From positions 1 to 64,000 of the forward strand of contig CAXTRQ010000003.1 in assembly GCA_964246705.1 (NCBI GenBank): a stretch of DNA of 64,000 nucleotides, in the 5' to 3' direction. The number at the start of each line of letters is the position of its first letter. Positions within the stretch are counted from its first letter, which is position 1. The DNA comes from DASZCR01 sp964246705. Its GTDB lineage: Bacteria; Acidobacteriota; Blastocatellia; Pyrinomonadales; Pyrinomonadaceae. Position numbers and translations under genes: made by a program. Below the pieces are notes generated by a model. The model saw nothing but the letters and a program-made list of their open reading frames with translations, made no database searches and had not been told where the DNA came from. Below are positions 17,532-26,086 of the stretch, piece after piece.

Positions 17532-18317
17532 TCAATGAAGAACTTCTTTTGACTCTGCGCTTACAGGATATAGTTGAGAATCGGCGAAAGCGATAAATTG
17601 CACGATACGAGGGAGAGAAATTTCCCCCGGTCGCTTGCCGTCATCGGTCTCCAGCGCTCGAAGGATGATGTCGCGCCATTCTTCGGGCAGCTTTTTGATT
17701 GCCCATCTTGCAGCTCGCTTCTTCGAGACAATCGTGCCCTTCTTGAACGAATACAGAATCCTGCATAACGTCAACACAGCATAAGCGCGATATGACGGCA
17801 CGTCCCTCCAAACGCTTTCCGGCTGACAGCTTATCTCTTCTCGCAAATAGCCGACCTCGCGTCCCAGCGCCTCGAACAAAATCTCAGGAGTTATCAATGG
17901 AACGAATGACTCAGGTCGCGGGCCGAAGAGGACTACGCCGCTCTCCAGAACATTCATCCAGATAATCGGATTGCCGTCCGAGCCGCTCCGCTTGAGTAGT
18001 CCGAATTGATAGAGACAGGCTTTGGAATTCATAGTGAGGACTTTATTCTTAATCAGAAACAGCATTTGCAGTCGTGTTACCCATAGGCTAGACTCCGCGC
18101 TCCGTGCCAGCCATGCATCTAGTCTCCTAAACTGCACATCGCTCAGGTCTCGCTTGGTCACTACAATCAAGTCAACGTCGCTGCGTTTGGGGTTGAAAGC
18201 CGCCTGCGTGAGTGAGCCGTAGAGATAGATACCGACCAGATTCCTGCCCATGATGACCGGAAGTTGCGCGGTCAGATCATGCAATAGAGCCGATACCTGA
18301 GTCGGGATAGATACCAT
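17532..18317 (-). CDS. AadA-like nucleotidyltransferase (NTP_transf_2 with DUF4111-like C-terminus)
   Basis: The start at 18317 is chosen because GGAG stands about seven bases upstream. The frame is open 75 bases further, but that would overlap the upstream gene. The 261-residue product carries the nucleotidyltransferase signature GIYLYGSLT..RSDVDLIVV near residues 35-55, i.e. GS plus the metal-binding DxD. An all-alpha C-terminal half (LTLCRILYSFKKGTIVSKKRAARWA) resembles streptomycin/spectinomycin adenylyltransferases. Such enzymes adenylylate aminoglycosides, and many relatives have unknown small-molecule targets. It lies 14 bases after the phosphoribosyltransferase gene, so the two are probably co-transcribed. 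Resistance cannot be claimed from sequence alone. Confidence 0.8.
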   Translation of the reverse strand: MVSIPTQVSALLHDLTAQLPVIMGRNLVGIYLYGSLTQAAFNPKRSDVDLIVVTKRDLSDVQFRRLDAWLARSAESSLWVTRLQMLFLIKNKVLTMNSKACLYQFGLLKRSGSDGNPIIWMNVLESGVVLFGPRPESFVPLITPEILFEALGREVGYLREEISCQPESVWRDVPSYRAYAVLTLCRILYSFKKGTIVSKKRAARWAIKKLPEEWRDIILRALETDDGKRPGEISLPRIVQFIAFADSQLYPVSAESKEVLH

Positions 18318-18331
18318 AGAACTCCGCGTTC

Positions 18332-18934
18332 TCAAGGAACGGTCGAGGTGATGGGGTTTTCTAACGGCGCTCCCGTTCGGCATAGTGGACACTTGGCTGG
18401 TGTCCAGAGGTTGAATCCCTGCTGGTCGAGTGCTACCACCGGAACTCTATGCGCCGAGAAGTGTTCGACCGCTTCATTTCCAAGGAGTAGGATAGTCCCG
18501 ACCACCACGGTCGAGGCTCCAGCCGCAATCAACTCTTCCTCTGTCGCGCGGACGCTGGATCCGGCGCTGATACAATCGTCGACGACGGCGATGCGTTCCC
18601 CGCCGGCCAATCGCCGCAGTTCAGGTGGGAGACGGTATTCTGCGGCGAAGAGACCATCCCCCGTCCCTGATGGCATCTGCTGAGTGAAGTAAAAGCGCAG
18701 TCCCATGTGCGCCGCTAAAGCGTGGGCGAGGAACGCGCCGCCGAGAAGCGGGCCACAGACAGCCGAGACCTGATAGGGACGGAGCATCTCGGCTAAGGCC
18801 GTTATTTGAGGTGCGATATTGTGAGGGCGCACGAAGAGGGCATCCAAGGTGAACCAGAGATCCGTGTGGTAGCCCGACTCAAGGAGGAAATGCCCCCGCC
18901 GCGCGGGTAAAGTCTTGAAGATGTCATCCGTCAT
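18332..18934 (-). CDS. Orotate phosphoribosyltransferase-like PRTase
   Basis: This 200-residue type I phosphoribosyltransferase contains the PRPP-binding motif IAVVDDCISAGSSV (about residues 115-128). Its N-terminal FLLESGYHTDLWF resembles the hood region of orotate phosphoribosyltransferase (usual F.L.SG.hs..Y). A C-terminal CPLC segment is unusual for PyrE. The family transfers the ribose-5-phosphate of PRPP to a nucleobase. OPRT is usually 200-215 residues, which fits. No other pyrimidine gene is nearby, and the neighbour is a nucleotidyltransferase, so it may be a salvage enzyme or a specialised PRTase rather than the housekeeping PyrE. Confidence 0.78.
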   Translation of the reverse strand: MTDDIFKTLPARRGHFLLESGYHTDLWFTLDALFVRPHNIAPQITALAEMLRPYQVSAVCGPLLGGAFLAHALAAHMGLRFYFTQQMPSGTGDGLFAAEYRLPPELRRLAGGERIAVVDDCISAGSSVRATEEELIAAGASTVVVGTILLLGNEAVEHFSAHRVPVVALDQQGFNLWTPAKCPLCRTGAPLENPITSTVP

Positions 18935-19005
18935 TCATCTTGCCCAATCCTTGAGTATAGTATAAGCGGAATTTCGCCTCTTAGAACCAAGGAAGGAGTC
19001 CACGG

Positions 19006-19275
19006 ATGAAAGAAAAGAATTCAGAATTAGAACCAGACGGCAACGGTCACCCGCAGAAGACCGCAAGGAAGAGCGCGGGAAGCAAGACCGGACAAGCGAA
19101 GGCAGCCAAGCTCTCAGCCGAACTCGAACACTATCGCGCGCGTATAGCCGACAACGAGGAACGGCTTCGCACTGGCAAGGCTTCTGATGGTACGCCGCTC
19201 ACTGACCTTCAGCGCACGAACCTTGAAGAGATTACCGCGCGCCAGCGTGAGCGTCTCCTTGATCTCTCAAGATAG
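19006..19275 (+). CDS. Small charged hypothetical protein
   Basis: This 89-residue protein is predicted soluble. Its first 35 residues are Lys/Gly/Ala-rich and probably disordered. A helical, possibly coiled-coil segment follows (KLSAELEHYRARIADNEERL), then TPLTDLQRTNLEEITARQRERLLDL. A purine-rich GGAAGGAG stands just before the ATG, supporting translation. I do not recognise a family. It is transcribed divergently from the phosphoribosyltransferase gene across about 70 bases and convergently with the small gene that follows the hybrid kinase. Confidence 0.6.
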   Translation: MKEKNSELEPDGNGHPQKTARKSAGSKTGQAKAAKLSAELEHYRARIADNEERLRTGKASDGTPLTDLQRTNLEEITARQRERLLDLSR

Positions 19276-19325
19276 AAAAGAGCTTGCTTCGGAGGTCGCC
19301 GCAAAGGCAAGCGCGGACGCCCGCC

Positions 19326-19565
19326 TCATGCGTCCGGTGAATTAATCTCCGCAATCATGGATTCGGGCAAATTCAGTCGCCTCGCTTCTTCCTCAGTCAG
19401 CGAGACGGAGATGCTCTGCGGGAAGCTGACACCATTTGCATTCTGACAGTAAATAATCGCGCTGGGCGTGGCGGTGTAGCGGGCATTCCATATCTGCCGC
19501 GCCTGATCGTAGGCGGGAGCGTCAGGTGTCACAACGTGGTCGGAAGGCTGAGGATTTTCCGTCAT
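19326..19565 (-). CDS. Small protein resembling the N-terminus of FAD-linked oxidases, coupled to the hybrid kinase
   Basis: This 79-residue ORF overlaps the kinase stop as ATGA, which suggests translational coupling. Its core (PAYDQARQIWNARYTATPSAIIYCQNANGV) resembles the opening segment of FAD_binding_4 oxidoreductases (pattern pgYdeAR.vwN...rrPa.I..c..a.DV). It then ends with an unrelated tail about LTEEEARRLNLPESMI. It is far too short to bind FAD. It is either a domain fragment captured as a small protein or the relic of a larger oxidase. I see no frameshifted continuation downstream, where the convergent 89-residue gene lies. Confidence 0.6.
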   Translation of the reverse strand: MTENPQPSDHVVTPDAPAYDQARQIWNARYTATPSAIIYCQNANGVSFPQSISVSLTEEEARRLNLPESMIAEINSPDA

Positions 19566-22500
19566 ATCTGCTCTCCTTTATTAGATGGGGTTTGTTCGTC
19601 TTCGATGGCTTTGTGAACGTGCTGCAACTCACACTGTATTTGATTGATGAGGATTTCAACGCCGTGCAGTGAGCCGCCCACGGCTTTTTGTTCGAGTTCG
19701 GAACTGATGGCGGCTAGTTGCTGAAAACCGATAACGTCGCTGCTGCCTTTGAGGCTGTGCGCTGTGCGCTGAATGGTCAAGGCATCGCTCTTCTCAAGGG
19801 CGTCTTTCAAGGCCGCGAGCGCGGATTGAGTGTTGTCACAGAATAGTTTGAGCATTTCAACCACCGGATCGGGTTTGCCTTCTTCAAGTCCTTCTCGGAG
19901 GGCGATCACCACCGCCGGTTTCATGATATTTGTTAAGAGCTTGCCGGGAACGGCTGACGCGTCGGAACGGCTCGCCGCAGATTGTCTGGAAGGGGAAACT
20001 CCGAGCCACCGTGCAATCGCGCTCTGAAGAATCACGGGTTCGACAGGCTTGGAAAGATAGTCGTCCATTCCAGCGTTCAAGCATCTCTCTCTATCCTCTG
20101 CGAAAGCGTGGGCGGTGATAGCGATGATGGGCGTGTGTCGCAGGTGGCCTTCGCGCCGCCGAATCTCGGCGGTCGTTTCGTAGCCGTCCATCTCCGGCAT
20201 CTGGCAATCCATCAGGATGAGATCATAGTTGGCTCCGGCTAAGGCTTCGAGCGCCTCACGTCCGTTGGTCACTGCTTCAGCCGCGTAGCCGAAACCCTGA
20301 AGTTGGTGCAACGCCACTTGCCGGTTGACCGGATTATCTTCGACGATGAGAAGACGCGCCTTTTTACTTTCACCTTCGGAGGCATCCTTCTTCCGTCGGT
20401 CGGGCGGCTGTAGAGTTTGAAGACGGACGGCGCTATCCGACGGCCTTGCCCCTGTCACGGTTTCGGGCACAGCCGCCAGCAGGGAGTTGAGAAGCTGTGA
20501 TTGCTTAACGGGTTTTGCTATCCACGCAATGAAACCAGCCTCGCGCAATTTCGCGGCGGCGCTCTGACGGCGCAATGGAATCAGCGAGACGAGGCGTGTG
20601 GCGGCGATTGCCGAATCAGCTTTAATCGCTTGAGCTAAGGCCATGCCGTCCATCTCCGGCATCTTCATGTCGAGAATTGCGAGGTGATAAGGCTCTCCCA
20701 TGGCCGCCTTTTGACGCAGCATCATGAGGGCTTGGTCGCCGCTCGCCGCGCTGCCATCCAGCATCCCCCAAGACGCCGCGTGACGGTGTAAGACTTCGCG
20801 TTGAGTCTTGTTGTTATCCACGATCAAAACGCGCACGCCCTTGAGCGCAGAGGCGGCTGAGACAGGAGGCGTCGTGAGGCCTTTCAACTGCTTTTCAAAC
20901 AGGGCGGTGAACCAAAAAGTCGAGCCTTGACCTTCAACGCTTTCGATGCCGATCTCGCCGCCCATCAGTTCGACGATGTTTTTAGAGATGACAAGTCCCA
21001 GTCCCGTGCCGCCGTACCTGCGTGTGGTGGAGCCGTCAGCTTGGGTGAAAGGTTGAAAAAGCTGCTGCTGCCCGTCCTTGCTGATGCCGATGCCCGTGTC
21101 TCTGATGATGAAGCGAACTAAAACGTGCGAGGAAGTTTCGGTATCCGCTCTGACTCCGATGAACACCTCCCCCTCGTCAGTGAACTTTACCGCGTTGCCG
21201 ATCAGGTTGGTTAAGACCTGTCGCAAGCGCAACGAATCGCCGCAGAGGCGGGCGGGCATACCGGGGTCAACGAAGGAGATAAACTCAATGCCTTTGGCTT
21301 GAGCGTTTTCGGTGACCACTTCGACCACGCTTTCAATAGTCGTGCGGAGGTCGAATCCGAGGTTCTCGAATCTCATCTTGCCCGCTTCGATTTTTGAGAA
21401 GTCGAGGATGTCGTTAATGATTGCCAGCAGGACGCGTGCGCTCGACTCGATGGATTCGGCGAACTCTCTCTGGAAGGAATCCAATTCCGTATTCAACAAG
21501 AGGCCGGTCATCCCGATTACTCCGTTTATCGGCGTGCGGATTTCGTGGCTCATGTTCGCCAGAAACTCTGCCTTCGACCGGGCTGCCTCCAACGCCGTGT
21601 CGCGTGCCTCGGCTAAGTCGGCTTCGCTCGCCTTTCGTTTGGTGATGTCGCGGATGACGCACACCAGCCCGCCGTCTTCGAGTCGGGCGAGGGAAATCTC
21701 CTGCGGGTAAGTCGCCCCGTCGCACTTTTTGGCGAGCGCTTCACCGCGCCACGTGCCAGCCCTTTCGACCGCAGGGAGAATGCCCTCACTTAATCTTCTA
21801 AACTCTTGCTCGTCGTAGAGAATCTCAAGAGGTTTCCCCAGCAACTCTTCGGCGCTCTCACAGAGGTTGATTCGCATATAGGCATCGTTGACAAAAACGA
21901 ACTCCCGCTGCGGGTTGAGAATGGCGATGCCATCCATCGAGGCTTTGATCGCCGCCGACTGTTGTTGAAGCAGTTGCTCCGCACGCTTTTTCTTCGTGAT
22001 ATTGCGAGCGATGGCTGACATGCCGACTATTTCGCCGGAGTTGTCTTTAATCGGGGAGATGGTCAGAGAGACATCAATGAGTCTGCCGTCCTTCGTTGCC
22101 CGCACCGTCTCGAAGTGGTCGATGCGTTCTCCCTGCCTAATGCGCTCGAAGATTTGCACGGCGCTGTCCTGACGCTCCGGCGGAACCAGCATCGAGATGG
22201 GACTGCCTAACGCCTCTTCAGGCGAGTAGCCGTACATCCGCTCGGCTCCCGTGTTCCAGCACATAATCTTGCCATCTAATGTTCCCCCGGAAATCGCGTC
22301 GTTGGACGATTCAACAATGGATGCTAACTGGGCGAGTTTATCCTCTGCGCGCCGGCGCTCATTAATCTGCTCCTCAAGTATGGCGCTGTTTTGCACAAGA
22401 GCAGCCATCCGCTCTTTGACTTCTACCTCCAACCCTGCACGAGCAATCTTCAAGTTGTTCCGCGTCGTGCAAAGGAGAGTTATCAAAGTCCCTTCGATGA

Positions 22501-22783
22501 GGAACAATATCAGGCGAATGTGCTGGTCGGCTGCTTTACCAAAGAAGGTATGAGTCGGTGAGAGAAAAAAGTAGTCGCTGAGCATGGCGGCTGCGAGAGT
22601 GGCTAAAAGACCCGGCCCTAATCCTCCGAGCCATGCACTCAGCATCACCCCGCTCAAGAACAACAGGAATGGGGTCTCCTTCTCGATGAACGGCGATAGC
22701 TCCAGCTTAATCAGAAGAACCACGGAAATGATGATCAGCGCCGCCAAATAATAACGAAGAGAAAGACGTGAAGCTTTCAACAT
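19562..22783 (-). CDS. Membrane hybrid histidine kinase (DUF4118-PAS-PAS-HisKA-HATPase-REC-REC-HPt)
   Basis: This 1073-residue sensor begins with four hydrophobic segments (about 8-105) typical of the KdpD/DUF4118 membrane domain. Two PAS domains follow (about 150-270 and 275-395). The HisKA phospho-acceptor is H413 in MSHEIRTPINGV, and HATPase_c has TGIGIS and GGTGLGLVIS near 590. The first receiver has D705 (ILDMKMPEMDG) and the second D859 (ILMDCQMPEMDG). The C-terminal HPt histidine lies near residue 1009 (TAHSLKGSSDVIG). A full multistep phosphorelay is therefore encoded in one chain, and the HPt can pass phosphate to an external response regulator. GGAGG seven bases upstream fixes the start. 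The LuxR-type regulator diverging 640 bases away is the obvious candidate partner, although that is inferred from position only. Confidence 0.93.
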   Translation of the reverse strand: MLKASRLSLRYYLAALIIISVVLLIKLELSPFIEKETPFLLFLSGVMLSAWLGGLGPGLLATLAAAMLSDYFFLSPTHTFFGKAADQHIRLILFLIEGTLITLLCTTRNNLKIARAGLEVEVKERMAALVQNSAILEEQINERRRAEDKLAQLASIVESSNDAISGGTLDGKIMCWNTGAERMYGYSPEEALGSPISMLVPPERQDSAVQIFERIRQGERIDHFETVRATKDGRLIDVSLTISPIKDNSGEIVGMSAIARNITKKKRAEQLLQQQSAAIKASMDGIAILNPQREFVFVNDAYMRINLCESAEELLGKPLEILYDEQEFRRLSEGILPAVERAGTWRGEALAKKCDGATYPQEISLARLEDGGLVCVIRDITKRKASEADLAEARDTALEAARSKAEFLANMSHEIRTPINGVIGMTGLLLNTELDSFQREFAESIESSARVLLAIINDILDFSKIEAGKMRFENLGFDLRTTIESVVEVVTENAQAKGIEFISFVDPGMPARLCGDSLRLRQVLTNLIGNAVKFTDEGEVFIGVRADTETSSHVLVRFIIRDTGIGISKDGQQQLFQPFTQADGSTTRRYGGTGLGLVISKNIVELMGGEIGIESVEGQGSTFWFTALFEKQLKGLTTPPVSAASALKGVRVLIVDNNKTQREVLHRHAASWGMLDGSAASGDQALMMLRQKAAMGEPYHLAILDMKMPEMDGMALAQAIKADSAIAATRLVSLIPLRRQSAAAKLREAGFIAWIAKPVKQSQLLNSLLAAVPETVTGARPSDSAVRLQTLQPPDRRKKDASEGESKKARLLIVEDNPVNRQVALHQLQGFGYAAEAVTNGREALEALAGANYDLILMDCQMPEMDGYETTAEIRRREGHLRHTPIIAITAHAFAEDRERCLNAGMDDYLSKPVEPVILQSAIARWLGVSPSRQSAASRSDASAVPGKLLTNIMKPAVVIALREGLEEGKPDPVVEMLKLFCDNTQSALAALKDALEKSDALTIQRTAHSLKGSSDVIGFQQLAAISSELEQKAVGGSLHGVEILINQIQCELQHVHKAIEDEQTPSNKGEQI

Positions 22784-23425
22784 AAGCTGGCCTCCGTAGA
22801 GCGTAGTGGATACTTCAGGAGTGCGGGTGTCTTACAGGCTAGTATTACCGATACGGGGGCCGAAAGATAGTGCCGCGTTGTGGCGAATTTGTCGCGGGTC
22901 AAAATAATCTTCGCGGGGCATCCTCATTGCGAATAGTTACCTTTGAATGTTGACATGGCGGGCTTGGCAATTTACTATGCGCCCGATTATCCGAACTGCT
23001 GCGCGACAACATATTAGAAAAGATAGTGCCGATTCGTTTCGGTAAGCATGAGGGGCCGCAGTTTTTCTCACAGTTAATGTTCTGTAATTGAATATAGTAA
23101 GCATTGCCCCAATGAAACATTTATCCTCTACATCTCATCCGACATTACATAAGAGAAAGCGGCCTCTTGTGCGCAGTCGCCACCGTGCCGGCGAGGTGAC
23201 GACCCGGCTCGCTGATGTGTGAGACAGATAGCAGGTGCGCCGGTTCCTGACGGGTGCGCTCGATTTAAGTTACATCACATGAAGCTATGTCAGCCTCTAA
23301 TAAGGCTGAGACCCCTCAACGGCACTTCCAACAGTCAATCATCGGGCTGAACTAGCGGTGAAGCAGAGCACGGCTTTACCGACGCGATAGTTATTAATCA
23401 ACATCCGTGCGCTGGAGAGCCATTG
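22784..23425. other. Intergenic region between divergent kinase and response regulator
   Basis: About 640 bases separate the two divergent regulatory genes and must carry both promoters. The stretch around 23030-23150 is clearly more AT-rich than the surrounding genes. A 73-codon open frame on the minus strand (22899-23120) has no ribosome-binding site and no recognisable composition, so I do not call it. No tRNA, repeat array or convincing terminator is visible. Confidence 0.5.
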
Positions 23426-24106
23426 ATGACAACCGCCGCCAATCTTATCCGCATTATTTTGATTGAAGACGATGAGTTGACTCGTTTGGGGTTGCGTACT
23501 CAGATCGGGAAAGACCCGCAGATGGAAGTAGCCGGTGAAGCATCCAACCGCAAAGATGCGCTGAGAATCGCCAAGGAAAAACAGCCGGACATTATCCTGC
23601 TCGACTTAAACTTGGGCGAGGAGTCCGGACTCGAATTTCTGCCCGAACTGCTTTCAGTCGCGGCGCGCGCGCGCGTTATCGTCGTCACAGGCGGACGCGA
23701 CCTTGAGGCTCATCAGCGTGCGATCAGTCATGGCGCGATGGGACTCGTCCTCAAGCAGGACGCGGTTGAGCACGTTACCAGAGCGGTCAAGCAAGTCCAT
23801 AACGGTGACGTTTGGTTCAACCGCTCAATGATGTTGAAGGTCATCACCGGAATGGCGCAGGCGAACGCGGTTAAGAAGCCTGACCCGGAGATGACCAAAA
23901 TCACAACCCTCACCGAGCGCGAACGCGAGGTCATCAGTCTCGTCGGCGAGGGGTTGAAAAATAAAGCTATCGGCGACCGTCTATGCATTTCGGAAACGAC
24001 GGTGCGCCATCATCTGACATCGGTCTTCGCCAAGCTTGAAGTTTCAGACCGGCTCGAATTAGTAATTTATGCCTTCAAACATGGCCTCGCCATTCTCCCT
24101 AAATGA
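23426..24106 (+). CDS. LuxR/NarL-type response regulator
   Basis: The start is the ATG at 23426, eight bases after GGAG; an in-frame TTG lies directly before it. The 226-residue protein has a receiver domain (IILIEDDE acidic pocket, phosphorylatable Asp in ILLDLNLGEESG, Thr in VVTGG, Lys in LVLKQDA). A linker leads to a GerE/LuxR helix-turn-helix (LTEREREVISLVGEGLKNKAI, SETTVRHHLTSVFAKL). It is expected to bind DNA as a dimer on phosphorylation. It diverges from the hybrid kinase gene and is likely its output. Target genes cannot be read from the window. Confidence 0.92.
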   Translation: MTTAANLIRIILIEDDELTRLGLRTQIGKDPQMEVAGEASNRKDALRIAKEKQPDIILLDLNLGEESGLEFLPELLSVAARARVIVVTGGRDLEAHQRAISHGAMGLVLKQDAVEHVTRAVKQVHNGDVWFNRSMMLKVITGMAQANAVKKPDPEMTKITTLTEREREVISLVGEGLKNKAIGDRLCISETTVRHHLTSVFAKLEVSDRLELVIYAFKHGLAILPK

Positions 24107-24145
24107 GCGGGTCGGAGCCGCGTCAGGGGTTTGTGATGACTGAGA

Positions 24146-24607
24146 TTAAGGATTGAGAAAACGATGGCGAAGGATCGCTGCTGCCACACCGCATGAGCCG
24201 TCGGGTTTCAATTCAGACCGCAACACCACACAGCGCAGGGCGAGGCGTGGCGCGCTCGCTATAGGCAACCGCTGGTGCGTGAGCCTCGTCACGATAAAAA
24301 TGGCCGCGCCGGAAGGAATGCGCTGCCTGAGCCGCATGTACAGACCACCGGCACTGACGTTATCAAGCGCCGTCTCAACCTCGAATACCTCACCGCCACC
24401 GTCAACCCCTCGGACTATCGAAGCAAAAGGCCCTTGCAGCCGTGGCTTAATCCGTCGCTCTGCCCTTCTGTAAATGATTGAGGTCGTCGTATCAGAACTC
24501 AGGCCGTCAATCTCCGGGTCGCTTTTCCCGCTTGTGTATTTCACCTCTCCAAAGTGCCCCGGAAGTTTCATTACTAAGTGAAAGCTCGTTGCGCTGGGGC
24601 GCAACAT
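24146..24607 (-). CDS. PilZ-domain protein
   Basis: The frame is open back to 24838, but the start at 24607 is preferred. AAAGGGG lies about eight bases upstream, and this avoids a long overlap with the sigma-54 activator gene. The 153-residue product contains a PilZ core: the arginine motif YRRAERRIKPR, and the later DNVSAGGLYMRL, equivalent to the D/NxSxxG c-di-GMP motif. A second, clearly homologous PilZ gene lies at 35125-35505. PilZ proteins bind cyclic di-GMP and usually control motility, polysaccharide or secretion. It follows the sigma-54 activator gene on the same strand and may be co-transcribed. Confidence 0.8.
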   Translation of the reverse strand: MLRPSATSFHLVMKLPGHFGEVKYTSGKSDPEIDGLSSDTTTSIIYRRAERRIKPRLQGPFASIVRGVDGGGEVFEVETALDNVSAGGLYMRLRQRIPSGAAIFIVTRLTHQRLPIASAPRLALRCVVLRSELKPDGSCGVAAAILRHRFLNP

Positions 24608-24728
24608 GGGGAACCCCTTTCTAGTCGTGTCTCTTTCCGCATACTTAACAGCAATTGTTTCAACAGCAAGCGCGCAACTCTGCGGAGTGGATAAAAATTT
24701 CAACGTGCAGTCAGGAAAAGCGCAATCT

Positions 24729-25934
24729 TCAAGCAGCCCGCTCATTGCCTCGCTCAGATGACACGTCGAACTTCCTAAAGCTCGATACCTCTGCATGAGC
24801 CAGACGCGGTATTTCAGTGAACGCTCGTGCGGAAGCATCGGCGAGCCTGTTGGCTGTCATCCCATACTCTTTTAGTTTGCGATATAGCGTGCGCCGATCA
24901 ATGCCAAGCACGGACGCCGCATTTAGTTGATGTCCGCCACAGCGTTCGAGCACGGAGAGAATATAGCGGCGTTCAAGTTCAGCCAGCGTCTCGCCATGGC
25001 GCATACATTCCAACAGCATGTCGCAGTTGCCCGCGTCGCTCTGGAGCACGTCCGGGGGCAAGTCATCAAGCCCCAACTCATCACCTGAGCCGATGGCTAA
25101 CGCATACTCGATGGTGTTCTCCAACTCCCGCACGTTCCCCGGCCAACGGCAGGCCATTAGGGCGCGCATCGCGGCGGCGGAGAAACTTCGCGGGCGGTTG
25201 CCGCTATGTTCGGCGCGGTTTCGTAGGAAGTGGTCAACGAGAAGCCTGACGTCTTCATCACCGCGCTCGCGCAAGTCCGGCACGCGCAACGGCACGACGC
25301 GCAGACGAAACAGCAGGTCAGCCCGAAATGTTCCTTCGGCGACGGCACGCTGAAGGTCACGATTGGTCGCCGAGATGATGCGTACATCAACGGGGATTGT
25401 CTCACGCCCGCCGACGCGCCGCAGGCTGCGTTCCTGCAACACGCGCAGAAGTTTCACTTGCGCTGAGAGCGGGAGCGCATCCACTTCGTCGAGGAAGAGC
25501 GTTCCGCCCGACGCGCTCTCGATAAGACCGCGCCGGGTTTCATTTGCTCCGGTGAACGTACCGCGTTGGTGACCGAACAGTTCCGTTTCGAGAAGTGTTT
25601 CGGGGATAGCCGCACAATTGATGTCAACAAAGGGCGCTTTGCGGCGCGGGCTTTGTGCATGAATTGAACGCGCGACCAATTCCTTACCAGTGCCGGTCGC
25701 CCCCGTGATGAGAACCGAACTGCTGGTCGGCGCAACCCGCTCGATGATTGTAAACAGGTGTTTCATCACGGGCGAGCAGCCGACGAGCGGCGAGGTCGAA
25801 TGAGGTCTCAGCGGTGTGACCTCCGCCGTCGCCTGCGCGGTGCTGTTTCGGTCGCGCCCGTAGGCGTTTCGTTCAGACCACATCGCGTCTTTATCATCAA
25901 AGGATTTGTGAGAAGTCTGAGAGTAAGGTGACAT
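24729..25934 (-). CDS. Sigma-54-dependent transcriptional activator lacking a receiver domain
   Basis: The start at 25934 (ATG preceded by GAGGG) is preferred to an in-frame TTG at 25961. The 401-residue protein has a short N-terminus without REC, GAF or PAS. It then has an AAA+ sigma-54 interaction domain with Walker A GATGTGKE and Walker B GGTLFLDEVDALP. The sigma-54 contact loop reads GTFTGA instead of the canonical GAFTGA. The arginine-finger region is present (FRADLLFRLRVVPLRVPDLRER). A Fis-type helix-turn-helix follows (NAASVLGIDRRTLYRKLKEYG), then a 30-residue extra tail. Activity is probably controlled by a partner protein or by abundance, as in PspF-like activators. Confidence 0.9.
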   Translation of the reverse strand: MSPYSQTSHKSFDDKDAMWSERNAYGRDRNSTAQATAEVTPLRPHSTSPLVGCSPVMKHLFTIIERVAPTSSSVLITGATGTGKELVARSIHAQSPRRKAPFVDINCAAIPETLLETELFGHQRGTFTGANETRRGLIESASGGTLFLDEVDALPLSAQVKLLRVLQERSLRRVGGRETIPVDVRIISATNRDLQRAVAEGTFRADLLFRLRVVPLRVPDLRERGDEDVRLLVDHFLRNRAEHSGNRPRSFSAAAMRALMACRWPGNVRELENTIEYALAIGSGDELGLDDLPPDVLQSDAGNCDMLLECMRHGETLAELERRYILSVLERCGGHQLNAASVLGIDRRTLYRKLKEYGMTANRLADASARAFTEIPRLAHAEVSSFRKFDVSSERGNERAA

Positions 25935-26016
25935 GATGCCCTCGTTTCCAAGTATCTTCAAATCGAGTTAGCAAACTTGTTCGGATTTATCACTACCGCT
26001 GTAGAAGTTTCGAGTC

Positions 26017-26048
26017 GGGGGGGGGGGGGCCCCCCCCCCCCCCCCCCC
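26017..26048. repeat. G13-C19 homopolymer block
   Basis: Thirteen consecutive G bases are followed directly by nineteen C bases, in the gap between the sigma-54 activator and the 3' end of the giant exported protein gene. The block is self-complementary and unlike any surrounding sequence. In a draft assembly with two N gaps nearby, a sequencing or joining artefact is the likeliest explanation. A real hairpin/terminator would be extraordinary. Confidence 0.85.
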
Positions 26049-26086
26049 GCCTCGATGGATTTGCCGTTCGAGCGTTAAGGCTCGCC

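Noticed and set aside
22899..23120. 73-codon minus-strand frame between the kinase and the response regulator.
   Set aside because: No ribosome-binding site, odd composition, AT-rich non-coding look.
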